A stretch of DNA of 64,000 nucleotides, from positions 1,674,001 through 1,738,000 of the forward strand of contig NZ_CP063304.1 in NCBI RefSeq assembly GCF_015159595.1, in the 5' to 3' direction. The notes beneath the pieces are model-generated. The model made no database searches. It was given only the letters and a program-made list of their open reading frames with translations, and had not been told where the DNA came from. Shown here in pieces: positions 36,823 to 45,724 of this stretch; the first letter of the stretch is position 1; each line of letters begins with the position of its first letter. Position numbers and translations under genes: made by a program. Origin of the DNA: Blautia liquoris. Lineage in GTDB: Bacteria; Bacillota; Clostridia; Lachnospirales; Lachnospiraceae.

Positions 36823-37773
36823 CTATTTCAAATCTAATTCCCTGACAACTGCCCTTAAACGGTCAGAGCTGTCCTGGAATTTTGCAATTTCTTCGTTGCT
36901 AAGCTCCACTTCGAGCTTTCCTTGTGCACCTTTAGGGCCAACCAGTGTCAAAGTACTTGTGCACAGGCCTGTTACACCATATTCTCCATGCATCATGGAA
37001 GTTACAGTCGTTATAGAATCAGAAGAAGAAGTGACCATTGCACAAAGACTGACAACAGACATTGCTACCCCATAGAATGTAGCACCTTTTCTTTTAATAA
37101 TTTCGCCTCCGGACACATGGACATAGTTCTCCATCTCTTCGTGTGTAAAATCTTTAAATTCTTTTCCAATATTGCTGGCGGCCCTTGTGTACTGTTCAAA
37201 TGGAACACCTGAAATATTTGCACAAGACCATGGGATAAAAGAAGAATCTCCATGTTCTCCAAAAACATATGCATGTATATTCTTCTGAGCAATATTAAAT
37301 TTGTCAGATAGTATATACCGAAGTCTTGCTGTGTCCAAAATAGTTCCAGATCCAAATACCTGATTTTCAGGAAGACCGGAAACCTTTAAAAATGCGTATG
37401 TCATGATATCAACGGGATTGGCAACAATGATGTACTTTGCATGAGGTGCAGCCTGTACGATTTCTTTAGAAATGCTTTTAATAATATTGACGTTCGTCTG
37501 GGCGAGCTCGATTCTCGACTGACCAGCTTTTCTCGGAACTCCGGATGTGATGATTACAATATCTGAGTCCTTAGCATCTGCATAATTTCCGGAAATAACA
37601 GAAATAGGATCGCGAAATGCAGTTCCCTGAGCAATGTCCATGGCCTCGCCGTCAACTTTTTCTTTATTAATATCGATCAAAACCAGTTGAGAAACATAAG
37701 TTTCCTGTGAAAGCGTATATGCTATTGTGGCACCGACACTTCCGGCACCAATAACTGTAATTTTACTACCCAT
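36823..37773 (-). CDS. ldh: Lactate/malate-type dehydrogenase (annotated as L-lactate dehydrogenase)
   Basis: A 316-residue NAD-dependent 2-hydroxyacid dehydrogenase. It has the Rossmann motif GAGSVGATIA (9-18), ANPVDIMTY, GSGTILDTARLR with D147 and catalytic H174 in GEHGDSS. The sequence is close to the LDHs of gut Clostridia. At the substrate-specificity position (Bacillus numbering 102) it has Arg, R81 in VPRKAGQSR, a residue that in well-studied enzymes favours malate over lactate. I keep the LDH name on overall similarity but substrate use is not certain. It has its own TTGACA promoter. Confidence 0.82.
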   Translation of the reverse strand: MGSKITVIGAGSVGATIAYTLSQETYVSQLVLIDINKEKVDGEAMDIAQGTAFRDPISVISGNYADAKDSDIVIITSGVPRKAGQSRIELAQTNVNIIKSISKEIVQAAPHAKYIIVANPVDIMTYAFLKVSGLPENQVFGSGTILDTARLRYILSDKFNIAQKNIHAYVFGEHGDSSFIPWSCANISGVPFEQYTRAASNIGKEFKDFTHEEMENYVHVSGGEIIKRKGATFYGVAMSVVSLCAMVTSSSDSITTVTSMMHGEYGVTGLCTSTLTLVGPKGAQGKLEVELSNEEIAKFQDSSDRLRAVVRELDLK

Positions 37774-37828
37774 GATAGTAAGCCCCTTTCTTTTGAAACA
37801 TTGATAATATTTTAACTATTTCTTTTTT

Positions 37829-37857
37829 ATACTACCCCACAGATCACCCAATGTCAA
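37829..37857 (-). promoter_or_regulatory. Promoter of the dehydrogenase gene
   Basis: Minus strand TTGACA (37852-37857), 17 bases, TAGTAT (37829-37834). Confidence 0.7.
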
Positions 37858-37873
37858 GAGAAAATGCAAAAAT

Positions 37874-38527
37874 TCACTTATTTTCTTTCTCATTTTCAAT
37901 AAATTTTCTGGCAATCTGTGCGGCAGAGGCGGCATTGTCCGTATATCCGTCTGCTCCGATTTTTTTTGCAAACGCTTCTGTTACGGGACCTCCGCCAACC
38001 ATAACTTTAAAGTTTTTCCGACTATGTAGTTCATTTAGTTCATGTACAATATGTTTCATCTCCGGCATAGAAGTTGTCAAAAGTGAGGACACACAGACGA
38101 TATTCACGTCCGGATGTTCCTTGACTGCTTTTATAAACCGCATGGCCGAAACATCAACTCCGAGATCTATAACTTCAAATCCTACACTGCGAAACATGAT
38201 CGCAACCAGATTCTTGCCAAGGTCGTGCAGATCACCCCCTGCGGTCCCTAAGATTACTTTTCCGAGAGTGCCAAAGTAGCTTCCATCCAGATAGGGTTCA
38301 AGAAAATCCATACCTTTTTTCATCGCACGGGCAGCTGCCAGTATCCGGGCCACATCACTGTCTTCTTCCTTGTATTCCTGTCCCATTTTTCGCATTGCCG
38401 GAAGCAGGGCTTCTTTAAGAATTATCTGCGGATTGATGCCCGAATCTATAGCCTTTGAGAGCAGCCTTGTTACAATTCCAGGCTTTCCCTCTTCTACTGC
38501 GTTTCGTATGTTATCCATAATCCCCAT
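37874..38527 (-). CDS. Corrinoid (methyl-carrier) protein 1
   Basis: A 217-residue cobalamin-binding protein of the MtaC/MtvC/MttC type. Residues 1-85 form the helical cap domain; the Rossmann part has the cobalamin-ligand motif DxHxxG (D99, H101, G104 in GDLHDLGKN) and the later MVGGGPVT. It carries methyl groups between a substrate methyltransferase and a methyl-THF methyltransferase. It lies just downstream of its probable reductive activator; a second corrinoid protein with similar length is 1.7 kb upstream, so two carriers may serve different substrates. Confidence 0.93.
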   Translation of the reverse strand: MGIMDNIRNAVEEGKPGIVTRLLSKAIDSGINPQIILKEALLPAMRKMGQEYKEEDSDVARILAAARAMKKGMDFLEPYLDGSYFGTLGKVILGTAGGDLHDLGKNLVAIMFRSVGFEVIDLGVDVSAMRFIKAVKEHPDVNIVCVSSLLTTSMPEMKHIVHELNELHSRKNFKVMVGGGPVTEAFAKKIGADGYTDNAASAAQIARKFIENEKENK

Positions 38528-38567
38528 ATCCCAAATATCTCCTTTGTACAGATATAGGAATAGTTTA

Positions 38568-40160
38568 TCATGTTTCTAAAGCTCTGGCAAATTCTAATTC
38601 ATCGATGAACAAATCCTGAAACTCTGGTTCCACCGCCAACTCAATCGCCTCTGCTCTTTTTACCAGATCACAGATCTCCTGAAAAAGATTTCCATTTACA
38701 GCAGCCAATTTTGCCCCTTCACCTGCAGCATTTCCAATTCCCCTGATCTTATCTTTTAACTCATAGGGAATTAATCCTATGACACAGGCACTGTCTGTAT
38801 TCATGTAGTTGCCAAATGCTCCTGCAAGCAGTACCTGATCAATTTGTTCTATCTTAATTTCGAGTTTTTTGCACAGCATCTTTATGCCGGCGGCAATTGC
38901 ACCTTTTGCAAGCTGAACTTCACGAATATCTTTCTGCGTGATATAGATTTCTTTCAAACCTTTTATTTTATCTTCCTCCTGCAGGAGAAAAATCGACATA
39001 TTTTCTCTCTTTTGAAGTCTCCAGATCTCATTCTTCGCAGTCGCTGTCTTAAGAACTTCCGGTTTTAGAAAGGCACCGCTGCTGTCAATAAAACCATACT
39101 GTATCAGAAAGGCAATAATATCAATCAATCCTGAGCCACAGATTCCTACGGCTAATTTTGAATCTATCATTTCCATATGCATCTTAAGATCTTTTTCATA
39201 TACATGGCTGACAGCTCCCTTTGTCCCGCGCATACCGCAGGCAATTCTGGCACCTTCAAATGCTGGACCGGCCGCAGTGGAACATGTCACAATTCGATCC
39301 TTGTTTCCAAGAACCAATTCGCCATTGGTGCCAATATCAATCATAAGTGTCCTCGGAACCAATTCTTTGAAATTTACAGCCAACATACACGCAGACGTAT
39401 CCGCCCCCACAAATCCGGCAATATTTGGAAGTAACATTATCTTGCCGTCAGGATGTATATGAATATTCAAATCTGAGGAATTCATAATCATCCCATCTTT
39501 AACCTCAGGAACATAGGGTGCTGTCACCAGACTTTTTGGAGAGAGGCCAAGAAAGAGATGATGCATACATGTATTTCCTGCTATGGAAACCAGCCGGATA
39601 TCTGTCGGAGTAATTTTAGAAATCCTACAGGCCTCTTCAATCAATTTGTTCAAAGCCTCCTGTACAACTTCCTGCATCCTCTTTCCGTCATGTTCCAGCA
39701 CGTAATTAGCCCTCGCTATTACATCTGCGCCAAACTGAAACTGCGGATTCATCATACTGACAACACTGCACTGCCGTCCGTCTTTTCCGGAAAGTAAATA
39801 TCCGGCTATTGTCGTTGTTCCTATATCGAATGCCATCAGATAGCCTTGGTCAGCATCTTTTACTGCGGGTAGAACTGGTACCGTCCGATACTCACCGTTT
39901 GTAAGAATTTTTTCTTTATCTGCCAGCCCGTCGCTGGTTTCAAGAACCATATCATGTTGAATCCGAGTCTGGCATGCGCGAACTACTATCCTATCTTTAT
40001 TCTGCAATATTGTGACATTACATTTTCCACAGATTCCACGACCACCGCAGGGGGCGTCGGGTTTTAATCCCGCATTCTGTTCTGCTTCAAGAATCGTTGT
40101 GCCTTCCTCTGCCAAAATAGTCTTATCAGCTGGCAAAAATCTTATTTTATAACTTCCCAC
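38568..40160 (-). CDS. Corrinoid reductive activator (RACo-like ASKHA protein)
   Basis: A 530-residue protein with an N-terminal 2Fe-2S ferredoxin domain (C38, C44, C47, C63 in PCGGRGICGKC and RACQT), then an ASKHA ATPase-type domain of the DUF4445 family (FDIGTTTIAGYLL, SIAGNTCMHHLFLG, MIDIGTNGELVLG). Known members use ATP and low-potential electrons to return inactive Co(II) corrinoid proteins to Co(I). It lies between two corrinoid proteins, which are its likely clients. A terminator upstream (40203-40235) suggests it may have its own transcription. Confidence 0.93.
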   Translation of the reverse strand: MGSYKIRFLPADKTILAEEGTTILEAEQNAGLKPDAPCGGRGICGKCNVTILQNKDRIVVRACQTRIQHDMVLETSDGLADKEKILTNGEYRTVPVLPAVKDADQGYLMAFDIGTTTIAGYLLSGKDGRQCSVVSMMNPQFQFGADVIARANYVLEHDGKRMQEVVQEALNKLIEEACRISKITPTDIRLVSIAGNTCMHHLFLGLSPKSLVTAPYVPEVKDGMIMNSSDLNIHIHPDGKIMLLPNIAGFVGADTSACMLAVNFKELVPRTLMIDIGTNGELVLGNKDRIVTCSTAAGPAFEGARIACGMRGTKGAVSHVYEKDLKMHMEMIDSKLAVGICGSGLIDIIAFLIQYGFIDSSGAFLKPEVLKTATAKNEIWRLQKRENMSIFLLQEEDKIKGLKEIYITQKDIREVQLAKGAIAAGIKMLCKKLEIKIEQIDQVLLAGAFGNYMNTDSACVIGLIPYELKDKIRGIGNAAGEGAKLAAVNGNLFQEICDLVKRAEAIELAVEPEFQDLFIDELEFARALET

Positions 40161-40202
40161 TCTTAAAACCAGACCTTTCCAGTAAATTCCTTTTATAATT
40201 TA

Positions 40203-40235
40203 CAAAAAGCTGCCGCATGAAAAACATGCAGCAGC
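40203..40235 (-). terminator. Terminator after the second corrinoid gene
   Basis: Minus strand GCTGCTGCATG pairs with CATGCGGCAGC (one mismatch) around TTTTT and is followed by TTTTT. Confidence 0.8.
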
Positions 40236-40251
40236 CCGTCGATAACATTGA

Positions 40252-40887
40252 TTAAGCTACAAGTGATTTTGCAAGTGTGGCAGCCGAAGCAGCATCTTCT
40301 GAATAGCCATCTGCGCCAATCTCTGTGGCAAATGCCTCTGTGATAGGGGCTCCGCCAACCATGATCTTGATATTCTTGCGGAAATCCTGTGCTGATAATG
40401 CCGAAACCGTATCACGCATAGCTGGCATGGTGGTGGTAAGCAGTGCAGAAAGGGCTACAATCTTTGTATCGGGATTCTCATTCACTGCAGCTATAATTTT
40501 ATCTGCCGGAACATCGACACCGAGATCAATCACTTCAAATCCAGCACTTTCAAGCATCATAGCCACAAGATTTTTTCCAATATCATGCAGATCCCCGGCT
40601 ACTGTTGCGATGATCAGTTTTCCCATAGCTCCAGTCGCATCACTTGCAAGGTGTGGTTTCAGAACCTCGACACCTTTTTTCATTGCCTTTGCAGCAACCA
40701 ACATTTCCGGAACAAATATTTCGTTGTTTTTAAACTTTTCTCCGACGATACCCATGGCATCAATCATACCTTTGTTCAGAATCTCAACAGGATCACATCC
40801 ATCATCGAGGGCAGCCTGTACCGCTGCTTCAATTTTCTTCGATTTTCCTTTTTCCACTAATTCAGCTACTTCATCAATTTTTGACAT
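40252..40887 (-). CDS. Corrinoid (methyl-carrier) protein 2
   Basis: A 211-residue cobalamin-binding protein with the same helical cap plus Rossmann layout as corrinoid protein 1. D99, H101 and G104 in GDLHDIGKN make the cobalt lower ligand motif, and MVGGAPIT is near the end. It is directly downstream of the pterin-type methyltransferase, so these two probably work as the pair that passes methyl between corrinoid and tetrahydrofolate. A hairpin terminator follows. Confidence 0.93.
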   Translation of the reverse strand: MSKIDEVAELVEKGKSKKIEAAVQAALDDGCDPVEILNKGMIDAMGIVGEKFKNNEIFVPEMLVAAKAMKKGVEVLKPHLASDATGAMGKLIIATVAGDLHDIGKNLVAMMLESAGFEVIDLGVDVPADKIIAAVNENPDTKIVALSALLTTTMPAMRDTVSALSAQDFRKNIKIMVGGAPITEAFATEIGADGYSEDAASAATLAKSLVA

Positions 40888-40972
40888 TTTACTTTCCTCC
40901 GCTTTTCATTCATTTATTTATTTCTATGCTGTTTCCGCCAGGCATCGAAATATCACAATATCCGATCTAACT

Positions 40973-41776
40973 TTACTTTGCTTTGTCAAACAAACCATCT
41001 CGGTATGCACCGATATATTCCATACAGTAATCATCTTCCCCGAGTAATGCCTCCGTTGCATAAATCACTCCAAGCAGATCTCTGTTGGTAGGATCAAGAA
41101 TAGCACTGTCCAGTCCCGCTTTCATGGCCAGCACTGTGAATCCCAGGTTAATATATTTACGTTTTGGCAGATTAAAAGATATATTACTCACCGCTGCAGT
41201 AATATGAACGTCAGGATATTGTTCTCTGACGGTACTGATAACCTTTTCGTTCGTCTCTATACCGTTCTCAGAAGTACATAACATCTCAACAAGTGGATCA
41301 ATATGTATTCTGGATGGTTTGATGCCATACTCTTTCGCCTTATCCATAATGTTGCCAAAGACCCTCAGACGGTCTTCCGCTGTCTTTGGAATTCCGGAAT
41401 CATCACTGCAAAGGGCAATTACTTCCCAGTCTGTATCTGCAATCAGCGGAAATATCTTATCAATTTTCCCACCTTCCATGGATACCGAATTGATAAGTCC
41501 AGGACGTTTACAATATGGGAAAACCTCAGTAAGAACAGCAGGGCTTGGGCTATCCACACTGATTGGCAGATCTGTAACCTCCTGGATACAATCAATCATC
41601 CATCTCAATGTGTCGGCTTCCACTTCCTCAGGAACAGATGCACAGCAGTCAATAAATGTTGCATTCGCTGCTTCCTGTATTCTGGCTCTTTCCTTTATAA
41701 ACTCTGAGTCTCTTTTTGCAATCGCCTCCGCTACAACTGGAATTGATCCATTGATTTTTTCACCAATGATTATCAA
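40973..41776 (-). CDS. Methyltetrahydrofolate:corrinoid methyltransferase
   Basis: A 267-residue TIM-barrel enzyme of the pterin-binding family (AcsE, MtvA, MtgA). It shows IIIGEKINGSIP at the start, ATFIDCCAS, SVDSPSPAV, PGLINSVSME, HIDPLVEML and AAVSNISFNLP. It moves methyl between corrinoid and THF. I use TTG 41776 because AGGAGG ends eight bases upstream and homologues start at this place; an ATG at 41809 would add 11 residues with a poor site. No CO dehydrogenase genes are near, so a demethylation role (MtvA/MtgA) is favoured over the acetyl-CoA pathway. Confidence 0.9.
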   Translation of the reverse strand: MIIIGEKINGSIPVVAEAIAKRDSEFIKERARIQEAANATFIDCCASVPEEVEADTLRWMIDCIQEVTDLPISVDSPSPAVLTEVFPYCKRPGLINSVSMEGGKIDKIFPLIADTDWEVIALCSDDSGIPKTAEDRLRVFGNIMDKAKEYGIKPSRIHIDPLVEMLCTSENGIETNEKVISTVREQYPDVHITAAVSNISFNLPKRKYINLGFTVLAMKAGLDSAILDPTNRDLLGVIYATEALLGEDDYCMEYIGAYRDGLFDKAK

Positions 41777-41895
41777 TTGAGTTACCTCCTCTTTTATGAC
41801 AGCCTCCATAATCCTTAGTTAAATGACTGTTCTTAAGTTTACTTTACAATTAAGATTGTATCAGATATTTATTTTGTATCATATCCGCATAAGTA

Positions 41896-41924
41896 TTGAC
41901 ATTCGTGCTAATCCTTCATACACT
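41896..41924 (+). promoter_or_regulatory. Probable promoter of the PucR-type regulator
   Basis: TTGACA (41896-41901), 17 bases, TACACT (41919-41924). A start near 41931 excludes the longest ORF reading of the regulator and gives a leader of about 95 bases. Confidence 0.55.
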
Positions 41925-42024
41925 ATGTATGATGGAATTGCATGAGCACTCGTCCGAAGCAATCCGCGGTATCATCAAAGGTGCAAAAACCTTACGCCAA
42001 ACAAACATAAGGAGGATTAAGTCC

Positions 42025-43593
42025 ATGAAACTAAGTGAACGTATTATCTGCAAGGAACTCTGCAGACATTATAATATTACAATACCCATAAGTTCAAAGA
42101 CAGAGCTTTCTCTTGGACGCCCCTATATCTGTGAAACAACCCAGGAACATCTGACTGGACACATCCTGATCTGTAAAAATGATATCCAAAGTCTCTTCGA
42201 ATCCAAAAGCATGACCGATAATTTTATTCTCCATGTTTCCGGTGGAAATGCGTTTCCAACATACGCTTCATCCAATGTGTTGGAACTTCCAGAGACAACA
42301 GATGTATTTGAATTATGTAATTTCTTGCAATCCATATTTGACCATTACGATGACTGGGATGAGTCGCTTCATGAAATGATGAAACTATCGGAGCCTCTTT
42401 CGGCTCTTTTAGACGCCAGTTTTAGTATCTTTAATAATCCCTTGATTCTTCGGGCATCTGATTATTTCATGCTGGCACATTCCTCTGTCATTGATGAGAA
42501 TTCCAGCCTTTCACACTTGGTTGATCCTTCCGCCAACTTTGAAAATATGACAACCTGTAAACTAGACCCTCTTTATAATCAGGCGAAATACAACACAGAG
42601 CCTTTTTTTCTGCCTGAATATCTCACGGGATCCAGAGAACTATGTATCAATTTGTTTGAACATAAAATTTTTTCCTACCGCCTGGTTGTTGCCGAAGAAC
42701 TTCAAAAGATTGACACGGATATGGCTCCGCTTTTGGAACACTTAAGTTATTACATCGGTCTGTGTCTCTCCAGAATTGAACCCGATAATGGTCACGCCGG
42801 ATATTCACTGGAGCATCTGCTTCGAGATGTAATCGACAACAAAATCACAGATCTGACGCTTCTTGGCAATCGTTTCTCAGAATATGGCTGGCTTTCAACT
42901 CATGACTACTGTTGCTTCAGCCTGAAGACGGCTGCATTGGACCGTCAAAATCTTACCGCAAAATACATCTGTCATCATTTTGAGGATATTATAAAAGGAT
43001 CTTGTGCCTTTCAAAAAGAAGAGGACATTATTGTTTTTGTAAACCTGACTCGATTTGGAAAAAGCGAAGAAGAACTTGTCACCTCCTGCATTGAATTTTT
43101 AAGAGATAGTTTTTTAAAGGCCGGAATCAGCAATACATTCCACGGCACTTATGATTTGTACTACTGTTGTATGCAATCACGGATTGCACTCGATATTGGT
43201 ACACGCCACCAGCCTTATCACTGGATTCATAAATTTGAAAAACTATCCCTGCTCTGGCTCCTAGAGAACGCAACAGGGAGTATGCCTGTGCCCTATGCCT
43301 GTTCCGGAAAAATATTTGCCTTAAAACGGTATGATATCATTCATAAATCGGATTACTGCAAAACCATGGAAGTTTATCTGAAAAATCATATGAACGCTAT
43401 GGCCGCAGCAAGGCAACTATTCATACATCGAAGTACTTTTCTCTACAGACTTGACAGGATCAAAGAAATTGCAGGTGTTGACTTTGAAGATGAGAATATG
43501 CTTTTTTATCTCGAACTCTCCTATCGCATTATCGAGTCTGAGGGAAATGTATCAATGGAAAGCTTCGAAGATCACGAAATTAAGAATAAATAA
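42025..43593 (+). CDS. PucR/CdaR-type helix-turn-helix regulator
   Basis: A 522-residue regulator with a large N-terminal sensor part and a C-terminal PucR helix-turn-helix (MNAMAAARQLFIHRSTFLYRLDRIKEIAGVDFED). It is divergent from the corrinoid methyl-transfer genes and is the likely regulator of these; similar regulators are found next to other corrinoid demethylase genes. ATG 42025 follows AGGAGG by nine bases. An in-frame ATG at 41929 would add 32 residues but falls at the expected transcription start. The effector is unknown. Confidence 0.87.
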   Translation: MKLSERIICKELCRHYNITIPISSKTELSLGRPYICETTQEHLTGHILICKNDIQSLFESKSMTDNFILHVSGGNAFPTYASSNVLELPETTDVFELCNFLQSIFDHYDDWDESLHEMMKLSEPLSALLDASFSIFNNPLILRASDYFMLAHSSVIDENSSLSHLVDPSANFENMTTCKLDPLYNQAKYNTEPFFLPEYLTGSRELCINLFEHKIFSYRLVVAEELQKIDTDMAPLLEHLSYYIGLCLSRIEPDNGHAGYSLEHLLRDVIDNKITDLTLLGNRFSEYGWLSTHDYCCFSLKTAALDRQNLTAKYICHHFEDIIKGSCAFQKEEDIIVFVNLTRFGKSEEELVTSCIEFLRDSFLKAGISNTFHGTYDLYYCCMQSRIALDIGTRHQPYHWIHKFEKLSLLWLLENATGSMPVPYACSGKIFALKRYDIIHKSDYCKTMEVYLKNHMNAMAAARQLFIHRSTFLYRLDRIKEIAGVDFEDENMLFYLELSYRIIESEGNVSMESFEDHEIKNK

Positions 43594-43607
43594 ATGATGG
43601 TTGACTA

Positions 43608-43635
43608 TTGATTTTTCCACTCAAAGTGATATACT
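43608..43635 (+). promoter_or_regulatory. tRNA promoter
   Basis: TTGATT (43608-43613), 16 bases, TATACT (43630-43635), just before the two tRNA genes. Confidence 0.6.
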
Positions 43636-43653
43636 TATAACTATCGAAAAAAC

Positions 43654-43727
43654 GGAAGCATAGCTCAGCCGGGATGAGCGTTCGCCTCACACGCGAGAGG
43701 TCAGGGGTTCGAGCCCCCTTGCTTCCA
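43654..43727 (+). tRNA. tRNA-Val (anticodon CAC)
   Basis: Acceptor stem GGAAGCA/TGCTTCC, D-arm with AGCTCAGCCGGGATGAGC, a 5-bp anticodon stem around loop CTCACAC giving anticodon CAC (codon GTG), T-arm GGGGTTCGAGCCCC and discriminator A. CCA is not encoded. Confidence 0.92.
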
Positions 43728-43733
43728 TTTTTT

Positions 43734-43806
43734 GGGGCATTAGCGCAGTTGGGAGCGCGTTACATTCGCATTGTAGAGGTCGTGGGTTCGAATCCCATAT
43801 GCTCCA
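43734..43806 (+). tRNA. tRNA-Ala (anticodon CGC)
   Basis: Acceptor GGGGCAT/ATGCTCC including the G3-U70 pair that identifies alanine tRNA. The anticodon stem TTACA/TGTAG encloses TTCGCAT, giving CGC (codon GCG). T-arm GTGGGTTCGAATCCCAT; CCA not encoded. It lies six bases after tRNA-Val in the same transcript. Confidence 0.92.
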
Positions 43807-43850
43807 TGAGAAGGTTTGGTCAAAAGCTGCCTAGATGCTTTATGACAAAA

Positions 43851-43877
43851 GGGACTATCGCGAAAGATAGTCCCTTT
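43851..43877. terminator. Bidirectional terminator between the tRNAs and the GGGtGRT gene
   Basis: GGGACTATC pairs exactly with GATAGTCCC (43851-43859 with 43866-43874), with TTTTT after it on the plus strand and TTTT on the minus strand. Confidence 0.85.
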
Positions 43878-43897
43878 TTATATCTACTAACACAAGT

Positions 43898-44908
43898 TTA
43901 AAACTTCCCGGCTTTTGCCGCTTCCTCTACGGCTACCGATACAGCTACCGTCATACCTACCATTGGGTTGTTTCCTGCACCGATCAGTCCCATCATCTCA
44001 ACGTGAGCCGGAACAGAAGAGGAACCTGCGAACTGAGCATCGCTGTGCATACGTCCCATAGTATCTGTCATTCCATAGGAGGCAGGGCCTGCAGCCATAT
44101 TGTCCGGATGCAGTGTTCGTCCTGTGCCGCCGCCCGAAGCTACCGAGAAATATTTCTTTCCTGCTTCGAGGCGTTCTTTTTTGTATGTACCGGCTACCGG
44201 ATGCTGGAAACGAGTCGGATTCGTTGAGTTTCCGGTGATGGATACGTCAACATTTTCTTTCCACATGATCGCCACACCTTCTGTGACATCATTTGCCCCA
44301 TAGCAATTGACCTTTGCACGAAGACCATCGGAATAGGATTTCCGGAATACTTCTTTTACTTCCCCAGAGTGATAATCCATGTCAGTTTCAACATATGTAA
44401 ACCCATTAATTCGGGAGATAATCTGAGCGGCATCTTTGCCAAGGCCATTTAAAATAACGCGAAGCGGGTTTTTGCGAACCTTGTTTGCCTGTTCGGCAAT
44501 CCCGATGGCTCCCTCAGCAGCAGCAAAGGATTCATGTCCGGCAAGAAAGCAGAAACACTCTGTATCTTCTTCAAGCAGCATCTTTCCTAAATTTCCGTGT
44601 CCGAGTCCAACTTTACGCTGATCAGCGACGGATCCTGGAATACAGAAAGACTGAAGTCCCTCACCGATTGCTGCGGCAGCTTTGTCTGCTTTCCTGCAGT
44701 CTTTTTTGATTGCAATGGCAGCTCCTACCGTGTAAGCCCATTTTGCATTTTCAAAACAAATCGGCTGAATATTTTCAACCATTTTATATACATCTATTCC
44801 GGCAGCTTTTGTGATATCGGCACATTCTTCTATAGAACCGATTTCATATTCAGCTAACTTTGCCAGAATCTGTTTTTCTCTTCTTTCATATGATTCAAAT
44901 AAAGCCAT
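43898..44908 (-). CDS. GGGtGRT-family protein
   Basis: A 336-residue protein of a conserved family named for the motif seen here as SGGGTGRTLHPDNMAAG. No enzymatic role is established to my knowledge. Cysteines occur in IQPICFENAKW, FCIPGS, TECFCF and KVNCYG, compatible with metal or cluster handling. It is 18 bases after a NifU-like scaffold gene, the usual partner of this family, so the two probably act in the same iron-sulfur process. There is no signal peptide or clear membrane helix. Confidence 0.9.
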   Translation of the reverse strand: MALFESYERREKQILAKLAEYEIGSIEECADITKAAGIDVYKMVENIQPICFENAKWAYTVGAAIAIKKDCRKADKAAAAIGEGLQSFCIPGSVADQRKVGLGHGNLGKMLLEEDTECFCFLAGHESFAAAEGAIGIAEQANKVRKNPLRVILNGLGKDAAQIISRINGFTYVETDMDYHSGEVKEVFRKSYSDGLRAKVNCYGANDVTEGVAIMWKENVDVSITGNSTNPTRFQHPVAGTYKKERLEAGKKYFSVASGGGTGRTLHPDNMAAGPASYGMTDTMGRMHSDAQFAGSSSVPAHVEMMGLIGAGNNPMVGMTVAVSVAVEEAAKAGKF

Positions 44909-44926
44909 GATATTTGTCCTCCTACC

Positions 44927-45619
44927 TTACTCTTTTCTTGGGTCAATGATGCGAGCGGCGTCTTCAACTCGTCCATACTGTCCCTGTGCTTTTTCAAATG
45001 CAGTATTTGCATCGTCTCCGCCCTTTATGAATTCCATCATTTTTCCGAAATTCACAAATTTGTATCCAATGATTTCATCATCATCATCGAGGGCGATTCC
45101 AGTCACATATCCATCAGTCATTTCGAGGTAACGAGGACCTTTTTTCAATGTACCATACATGGTTCCAATCTGAGAGCGGAGACCTTTTCCGAGATCTTCA
45201 AGACCGGCACCTACAGGGAGACCATCCTCTGAAAATGCACTCTGGCTTCTGCCATATACAATTTGCAGAAAGAGTTCTCTCATAGCAGTGTTGATTGCAT
45301 CACAAACGAGGTCAGTGTTGAGGGCCTCTAAGATTGTAAGACCTGGGAGAATTTCTGAAGCCATAGCGGCCGAATGAGTCATTCCTGAACATCCGACAGT
45401 CTCTACCAATGCCTCCTGGATAATCCCGTCCTTGACATTTAAGGTCAGCTTACAGGCACCTTGCTGAGGCGCACACCAGCCCACCCCATGTGTAAGACCG
45501 GAGATATCTTTTATTTCTTTTGCCTTTACCCATTTGGCCTGTTCCGGAATCGGAGCTGCGCCGTGATGTACACCCTGGGCAACCGGGCACATCATTTCTA
45601 CTTCGTGTGAATAAATCAT
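44927..45619 (-). CDS. NifU/IscU-like iron-sulfur scaffold protein
   Basis: A 230-residue protein with a NifU N-terminal type domain: GWCAPQQGACKLTL and TVGCSGMTHSAAMASE contain the expected cysteines. It is longer than ordinary IscU/SufU (about 130-150) owing to a C-terminal extension (from about residue 130) with YGTLKKGPRYLEM and YKFVNFGKMMEFI. The start is at ATG 45619 (GGAG eight bases upstream) rather than the earlier TTG. It is cotranscribed with the GGGtGRT gene. No cysteine desulfurase gene lies here. Confidence 0.88.
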   Translation of the reverse strand: MIYSHEVEMMCPVAQGVHHGAAPIPEQAKWVKAKEIKDISGLTHGVGWCAPQQGACKLTLNVKDGIIQEALVETVGCSGMTHSAAMASEILPGLTILEALNTDLVCDAINTAMRELFLQIVYGRSQSAFSEDGLPVGAGLEDLGKGLRSQIGTMYGTLKKGPRYLEMTDGYVTGIALDDDDEIIGYKFVNFGKMMEFIKGGDDANTAFEKAQGQYGRVEDAARIIDPRKE

Positions 45620-45724
45620 TCCTTTAACTCCTTTCAAAAATCAATTGATCATGTGCCGCAGAAATTGTCATTTTTGCGCACTATGTCTATTTTCTCACAA
45701 ACTTCCTGTTTCGTAAAGGACTTT

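Noticed and set aside
41777-42024. Possible cobalamin or THF riboswitch in the corrinoid gene region
   Set aside because: No B12-box or other conserved motif could be found on either strand.
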